This document shows, in pieces, positions 60,359-64,000 of a DNA stretch of 64,000 nt. This stretch comes from Candidatus Obscuribacter sp. Lineage in GTDB: Bacteria; Cyanobacteriota; Vampirovibrionia; Obscuribacterales; Obscuribacteraceae. The stretch is taken from assembly GCA_016718315.1 (NCBI GenBank), contig JADKDV010000004.1, positions 875,222 through 939,221 of the forward strand. The letters run 5' to 3'. The notes under the pieces were generated by a model, which was not told the DNA's origin, ran no database searches, and worked only from the letters and a program-made list of their open reading frames with translations. How positions within the stretch are numbered: the first letter of the stretch is position 1; each line of letters starts with the position of its first letter. Both the position numbers and the translations under genes were made by a program.

Positions 60359-61126
60359 GTGCTGGTTGGTCCGCTTGTTGAGGCTACTCTGATTAAGCGC
60401 TACAAGCGCTTCCTCTGTGATGTGCGCTTTGCTGATGGTACAGAGGTGACTGCGCACTGTCCCAATCCTGGCAGCATGCTTGGTGTGGCTGAGCCTGGGT
60501 CGAGGATATTTTTGTCTGAGTCTAAAGCAAAAAATCGTAAGCTAGCCTGGACCTGGCGCTTTGTCGAGGTGCCGGGGTCGCTGGTGTGTGTCGATACCAT
60601 GCTGGCAAATAAGCTCTTTAGAGAGGCTTTTGAGTGCGGTGTGCTGACTGAGCTGGCGCACTATGATCAGATTAAGAGCGAGTATACCTATGAGGATTGT
60701 CGCTTTGACTTTTATCTCAGTGGTACTGCTGGTGATGCGCTGGTGGAGGTAAAGTCGACGACGCTGGTGGGGGATGTGGTGGGTGGTGAGTCCGGTCCCC
60801 ACCGGCGAGCGCTGTTTCCCGATGCGCGGACAGAGCGCGGGCTAAAACATCTGACGACTCTCTGTCGAGCGCTAGCAAATCACAAGGACGAGCGGACTCT
60901 GGAGTGTGTGCAGTTTTATCTGATAGCAAGATCGGATACTCATAGCTTTGCACCAGCTGATGCAATTGACCCTAAATATGGTGCGGGGTTGAGAGCGGCT
61001 CAGGCGAGTGGTGTGAAAGTGATAACGCGCGAGCTGGTGTTTGAGTTGAAGCCGTCGGAGAGCGGTGGGTCGATGTATGACCTGGAGATTGGCTTTGGGA
61101 GAGGATTGCCGGTGGTGGTGACATGA
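60359..61126 (+). CDS. sfsA: SfsA family DNA/RNA nuclease
   Basis: The protein has 255 residues with GTG start 60359. SfsA signatures are KRYKRFLCDVRFADG, VTAHCPNPGSMLGV, and the second motif DFYLSG with VEVKSTTLVGD giving a PD-(D/E)xK-like Asp and Glu-x-Lys. FPDARTERGLKHL follows. E. coli SfsA cleaves DNA and RNA in vitro and was first described as a stimulator of maltose genes. The final tail (about 20 residues) is Gly/Pro-rich. Its stop overlaps the ATG of the next gene (ATGA). Base composition is clearly G/C-richer than that next gene. Confidence 0.93.
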   Translation: MLVGPLVEATLIKRYKRFLCDVRFADGTEVTAHCPNPGSMLGVAEPGSRIFLSESKAKNRKLAWTWRFVEVPGSLVCVDTMLANKLFREAFECGVLTELAHYDQIKSEYTYEDCRFDFYLSGTAGDALVEVKSTTLVGDVVGGESGPHRRALFPDARTERGLKHLTTLCRALANHKDERTLECVQFYLIARSDTHSFAPADAIDPKYGAGLRAAQASGVKVITRELVFELKPSESGGSMYDLEIGFGRGLPVVVT

Positions 61127-62571
61127 TAGAGTTTAACCGGCTTGAACTGGCAGGAAGTGCTGTTTCGCTTGCTCTTAGCCTCAAGCTTACCCAGATGTCT
61201 ATTCTTCGGTTGCCCGACGAATCTCTTTCTGCTTTTTACGACTATCGGACTCTATTTGGAAGGTCTTCCAATCTGCAAGAAATAGTGTCTGTTTTAAATT
61301 CCTTTGACATAAGTGAACTAGTACATTTTGTTGCCAAAATCGGTCTGTTGATGGAGATGGATAACGGTACTCGAAATACAAAATTCCAGCTTCAACTTGC
61401 TGATGAACTTCTTCCTTCCAATGCTCAGTTGATTTACAGAGTATACAACTTGGTTCGTGATGCCAGCGCGAGACAATTTGATAGGGCGCTAAAAGTGGCA
61501 CCCCTTATCACTCCTATGCACGTTTTGTTTTTGCTCAAACTTATAGTGTTGAATCACAATTATTTGGATGGTGCGAGAATCCAGAGCCGGGACGATTGCC
61601 AGACTATATTTCGCTTACTGCTCGCGACTGGAGAGCACATGAACTGTGACGAAGCTAAGGAATTAGAAGGCTCAGAAGGTTTGAGAAGGACGTTTAGCTA
61701 TCTTATTAGAAATGGGATATTACTCAATCGCGATGATGCTGCTAATTTAATTGGACGTTTTAATAGATTATTGTTTGAGCTTCCTAAAACTAGTGAGGTC
61801 ACGAATAGCATAGGCGACAGGTTTGAGTCGGCTACAGGTGTCAATTTGAGGGCTTACTTTTCGGTTGGTATTGCCTTGGCGGCGCGTTTTGCGCCAGCGT
61901 CTATTTCAAATTACATCAATAACATTGAGGATCCAAAGCAATATACTTTTCTCGTATGGAAAGATTATTTTGCTTTGTGCTCTCTAGATGAAGATCTCAA
62001 GACAAGGCTCTACCATCTTTTTTGCATAAGCATTGAACAAGCCAGAGCTGAATTTGCTGATGATGTGCTGTATGCATTCGAGTACGATCTTCGCCCATTC
62101 GTGAACAAACCGATTCTGCAGTTGCCTAGTGGGATAGCGGTTGTTGGATTTTTACCTCTCCTCATTGAGAAGTTTACCAGTGGCGTATACTGGACAATTC
62201 TTGATTCACTGACGGACAAAGAGAAAGGGCTTTTTAGAAATGATTGGGGGTGGCTCTGTCAGAAGTATGTTGAAGACTTGGTTTTAAATGATTTGTTGCC
62301 CAAAACCTCGGTAAAACGCCATCATGTATTTTTCGATAAAACATATCGAAAGTCTAAAAGCGAGAGTCGTGCTTCTGATGTGATTGTTTATGATGAAACA
62401 ACGAATGAACTATTTTTATTCGAAATCACATTCTCCAGTATTCGTTTAGAAGTTGCGATGCAGAAAGACAATCGAGCATCTTTGTCGGATGGCGTGGATA
62501 AGCTTGTTCAAAAGGCTCGACAGTTGGATTCAGTAATTATGGACTTGAAAAGGCACACGCGTGCCTCTTGA
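61123..62571 (+). CDS. Unknown protein with C-terminal PD-(D/E)xK-like motif, first part of an interrupted gene
   Basis: The ATG overlaps the sfsA stop codon (ATGA). The frame encodes 482 residues, largely helical, with no membrane segment. The C-terminal part shows a possible PD-(D/E)xK core: ASDVIVYDETTNELFLFEIT with Asp419 and Glu434-x-Thr, where a Lys is usual. It stops at 62571 within KRHTRAS. After that stop the same frame still reads GVDPK and the frame one base back reads RIKVFRPYII, the plausible continuation in the next entry. Composition is AT-richer than sfsA and everything to the left. I do not recognise the family; a nuclease of a defence or mobile module is a guess. Confidence 0.65.
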   Translation: MIEFNRLELAGSAVSLALSLKLTQMSILRLPDESLSAFYDYRTLFGRSSNLQEIVSVLNSFDISELVHFVAKIGLLMEMDNGTRNTKFQLQLADELLPSNAQLIYRVYNLVRDASARQFDRALKVAPLITPMHVLFLLKLIVLNHNYLDGARIQSRDDCQTIFRLLLATGEHMNCDEAKELEGSEGLRRTFSYLIRNGILLNRDDAANLIGRFNRLLFELPKTSEVTNSIGDRFESATGVNLRAYFSVGIALAARFAPASISNYINNIEDPKQYTFLVWKDYFALCSLDEDLKTRLYHLFCISIEQARAEFADDVLYAFEYDLRPFVNKPILQLPSGIAVVGFLPLLIEKFTSGVYWTILDSLTDKEKGLFRNDWGWLCQKYVEDLVLNDLLPKTSVKRHHVFFDKTYRKSKSESRASDVIVYDETTNELFLFEITFSSIRLEVAMQKDNRASLSDGVDKLVQKARQLDSVIMDLKRHTRAS

Positions 62572-62948
62572 GGCGTAGATCCAAAAGAATTAAAGTGTTT
62601 CGTCCTTACATCATAACCTTGAATAGTCTTCCGACGTGGGGTTTTATATGGAGGATTCCGGATGTCTGGGAAGGCATAGACAGCAAGATAAAGTCTCTCG
62701 AACTATTGAGGGAAAATGATATAGCCAGCATTTGTTTACTGAGCTTTGGAGATTTAGAGAATCTTGCCGAGATAGGCGGAAGTTTCTTGAGATTACTAAG
62801 GCAATGGTCGAAGAGTCCAAGATGGAAGGGGGAGCCTTTTCGGAATTTCTTAGCTGGAACTAGATGTAAATATCGTTTTAGAAAAACAAGCGTTGTGAAA
62901 AGTTTTTCTACAGTGTATGAGGAAGCAGAGGCTTATTTGTTCGCCTGA
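62568..62948 (+). CDS. C-terminal fragment of the interrupted nuclease-like gene
   Basis: TTG 62568 overlaps the stop of the previous frame (TTGA), so coupled re-initiation is formally possible. The 126 residues begin with basic RRRSKRIKVFRPYIITLNSL and contain three Trp in the first 40 residues. The joined sequence over the break (GVDPK then RIKVFRP) looks like one continuous protein that lost an A in the AAAA run at 62583-62586 and has a TGA at 62569-62571. It has no ribosome site of its own. Read as a fragment, not a separate gene. Confidence 0.6.
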   Translation: MRRRSKRIKVFRPYIITLNSLPTWGFIWRIPDVWEGIDSKIKSLELLRENDIASICLLSFGDLENLAEIGGSFLRLLRQWSKSPRWKGEPFRNFLAGTRCKYRFRKTSVVKSFSTVYEEAEAYLFA

Positions 62949-63019
62949 ATTGACACTTTGATTGTCCAGAAAAGCGCTGGCAGAATCTGTGAGAAGGATA
63001 AAGCAAAGGGACGCTTTCC

Positions 63020-64000
63020 TCACAAGGCAGTTAGTTGCGATTCCAGTGGCGACCACCAAGCAATCGATCCATCCCATTGCAGGAGTTTATTGGCACGGGG
63101 ATCCCTTCGAATACTTCTAGCAGTCTGGCAAACAGCCCAACCCATACCATGCACTCGGGTAGTAGGCCAACGGTTACCAATGATTTCGAGCATTGTTGGC
63201 ACACGTAAGAGCCGGTGAGCAATGAACATTCCTGTGTGCGGCTCTGCTGGTTTCCAGTATTGGACCTCAAGGAACCGATTCTCTCCACGCTTGTCATACA
63301 GAATCCACGCGTGAGTGTGCATATCAGTACCTACGGGATCTATTTCAAAGTTCGGACCTGACAACTTCGTTCTGATGTAATGATATTTCTGATCATTGGT
63401 GAGCGCCTGTTCTAACAGTTCACGACTGCAAGTTTTAAAAATCAAGCATTCTTTGTGCTCGCGAGATGCAAGTTTAGGATAACTCCAGAAACCATGGTTT
63501 CCTATTTGAAATGAGATTGACCGACCTTCTCCGTCCGTAATGGAAGCTGGCAGTTCAGTGGGTCGCGGTATACTCAGACCTTCATGCGCGTATTCTAGAC
63601 GCTCGATAATTTCTGAGACCAAGGTGAGAGGCTTAATGGAAGGATCTAAGATAATGCCTACCTCATAGCCTCCTTCGTAATGGCCAGCCATGAAGGCATC
63701 AGCTAAGAAGTATGGCGGAAAAATTGGCTCGCTCGTTTTGGCTGAGTCGTTCTCCGTTTTGCTTCTCTTGTACTCCGCGTCTCCAATCAATTGCGGTAAT
63801 GTTGGCTGAGAGTTATGCCGTGACACAAGGACATCAACTCTTTCAAAATGATCGCGCTTTGCTTCATCCTGAACCCTTACTACCAATTCGTTGGAATCTG
63901 GACTTGCATAAACATCAGTCAATTCTCCAATCACAAGGTCAACGTGGGATGACTTAATAAGCAGGGCGACCAAGAGTCGATGCAGAATTTCCCGAGAGTT
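63020..64000 (-). CDS. Unknown protein with PD-(D/E)xK-like motif, 5' end outside window
   Basis: The frame remains open to the window edge, so the start lies beyond 64000; TTG 63973 is only an internal possibility. In the visible 326 residues, near the N-terminus, ERVDVLVSRHN is followed by LIGDAEYKR. An Asp, a spacer and Glu-x-Lys on a strand is the PD-(D/E)xK nuclease pattern, as in McrC-like and other restriction enzymes. The rest (GFWSYPKLASREHKECLIFK, TDMHTHAWILYDKRG, NRWPTTRVHGMGWAVC) is a mixed alpha/beta domain that I do not know. It faces the interrupted gene tail to tail with only 71 bp between. Confidence 0.6.
   Translation of the reverse strand, partial: NSREILHRLLVALLIKSSHVDLVIGELTDVYASPDSNELVVRVQDEAKRDHFERVDVLVSRHNSQPTLPQLIGDAEYKRSKTENDSAKTSEPIFPPYFLADAFMAGHYEGGYEVGIILDPSIKPLTLVSEIIERLEYAHEGLSIPRPTELPASITDGEGRSISFQIGNHGFWSYPKLASREHKECLIFKTCSRELLEQALTNDQKYHYIRTKLSGPNFEIDPVGTDMHTHAWILYDKRGENRFLEVQYWKPAEPHTGMFIAHRLLRVPTMLEIIGNRWPTTRVHGMGWAVCQTARSIRRDPRANKLLQWDGSIAWWSPLESQLTAL

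Noticed and set aside
1..64000. tRNA, rRNA, tmRNA, SRP RNA, RNase P RNA, insertion sequences or prophage
   Set aside because: Spacers were read for T-loop and other conserved strings and for transposase, integrase or phage motifs in the proteins; nothing convincing was found. A covariance-model search would be decisive.

Overview
The window looks like chromosome from a heterotrophic relative of the Cyanobacteria, most likely the Melainabacteria/Vampirovibrionota and perhaps an Obscuribacterales-type genome. This is an inference. It rests on cyanobacterial-looking GltX and DnaK, the absence of photosynthesis genes, fermentative AdhE, glycogen phosphorylase, many secreted TPR proteins and a mid-range base composition. 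No rRNA, tRNA, CRISPR array, insertion sequence or phage gene was recognised.

Layout. 1-3.1 kb: the end of a membrane protein, a small protein and a CPA1 Na+/H+ antiporter. 3.1-8.5 kb (minus strand): cysS, a gltX that lacks its HIGH motif, an RlpA-like wall protein with a long leader, and yebC. 8.7-14.5 kb: a TPR protein and a murD-ftsW-murG wall/division cluster in which ftsW is broken by one base. 14.5-17.7 kb: small unknown proteins, a 60-bp-repeat acidic protein and a cysteine-less NlpC/CHAP-like protein. 17.8-20 kb: gcvT, an unknown membrane protein and gcvH. 20-26.3 kb: a HEAT-repeat protein, an acyl-CoA dehydrogenase, a secreted TPR protein with two retropepsin-like domains and a family 2 glycosyltransferase. 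26.4-30.3 kb (minus): an HD phosphohydrolase, ffh, rpsP, khpA and an MshEN-like protein. 30.3-36.1 kb: membrane and TPR proteins, then glgP behind a structured leader. 36.2-41.1 kb (minus): unknown proteins, a 610-residue YD-repeat-like protein ending in a zinc metallopeptidase, and a TIM-barrel glycosidase-like protein. 41.2-47.1 kb: an MBL-fold protein, a DUF4388 plus degenerate GGDEF protein, dnaK and a split repeat protein. 47.1-54.4 kb: a cyclophilin, nagB, a matrixin-type protease, an alpha/beta hydrolase, a GNAT enzyme and a very large TPR protein. 54.6-61.1 kb: a tight run of adhE, STAS protein, ABC ATPase, ABC-2 permease, MlaC-like protein and sfsA. 61.1-64 kb: a visibly AT-richer segment with a broken nuclease-like gene and a second, partial nuclease-like gene on the opposite strand.

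Themes. The envelope dominates: Mur/Fts enzymes, RlpA, NlpC-like and matrixin proteins, and lipid transport. Central metabolism is represented by glycine cleavage, glycogen breakdown, amino-sugar catabolism and ethanol fermentation. Four genes are interrupted, three of them by what looks like a single lost C in a C/G run. This suggests consensus errors, so ftsW should not be treated as dead without read evidence. The best candidates for unusual biology are the right-edge nuclease-like island, the YD-repeat/metallopeptidase protein, the tandem single-chain retropepsin, the rpsP/khpA coding overlap and the structured glgP leader.
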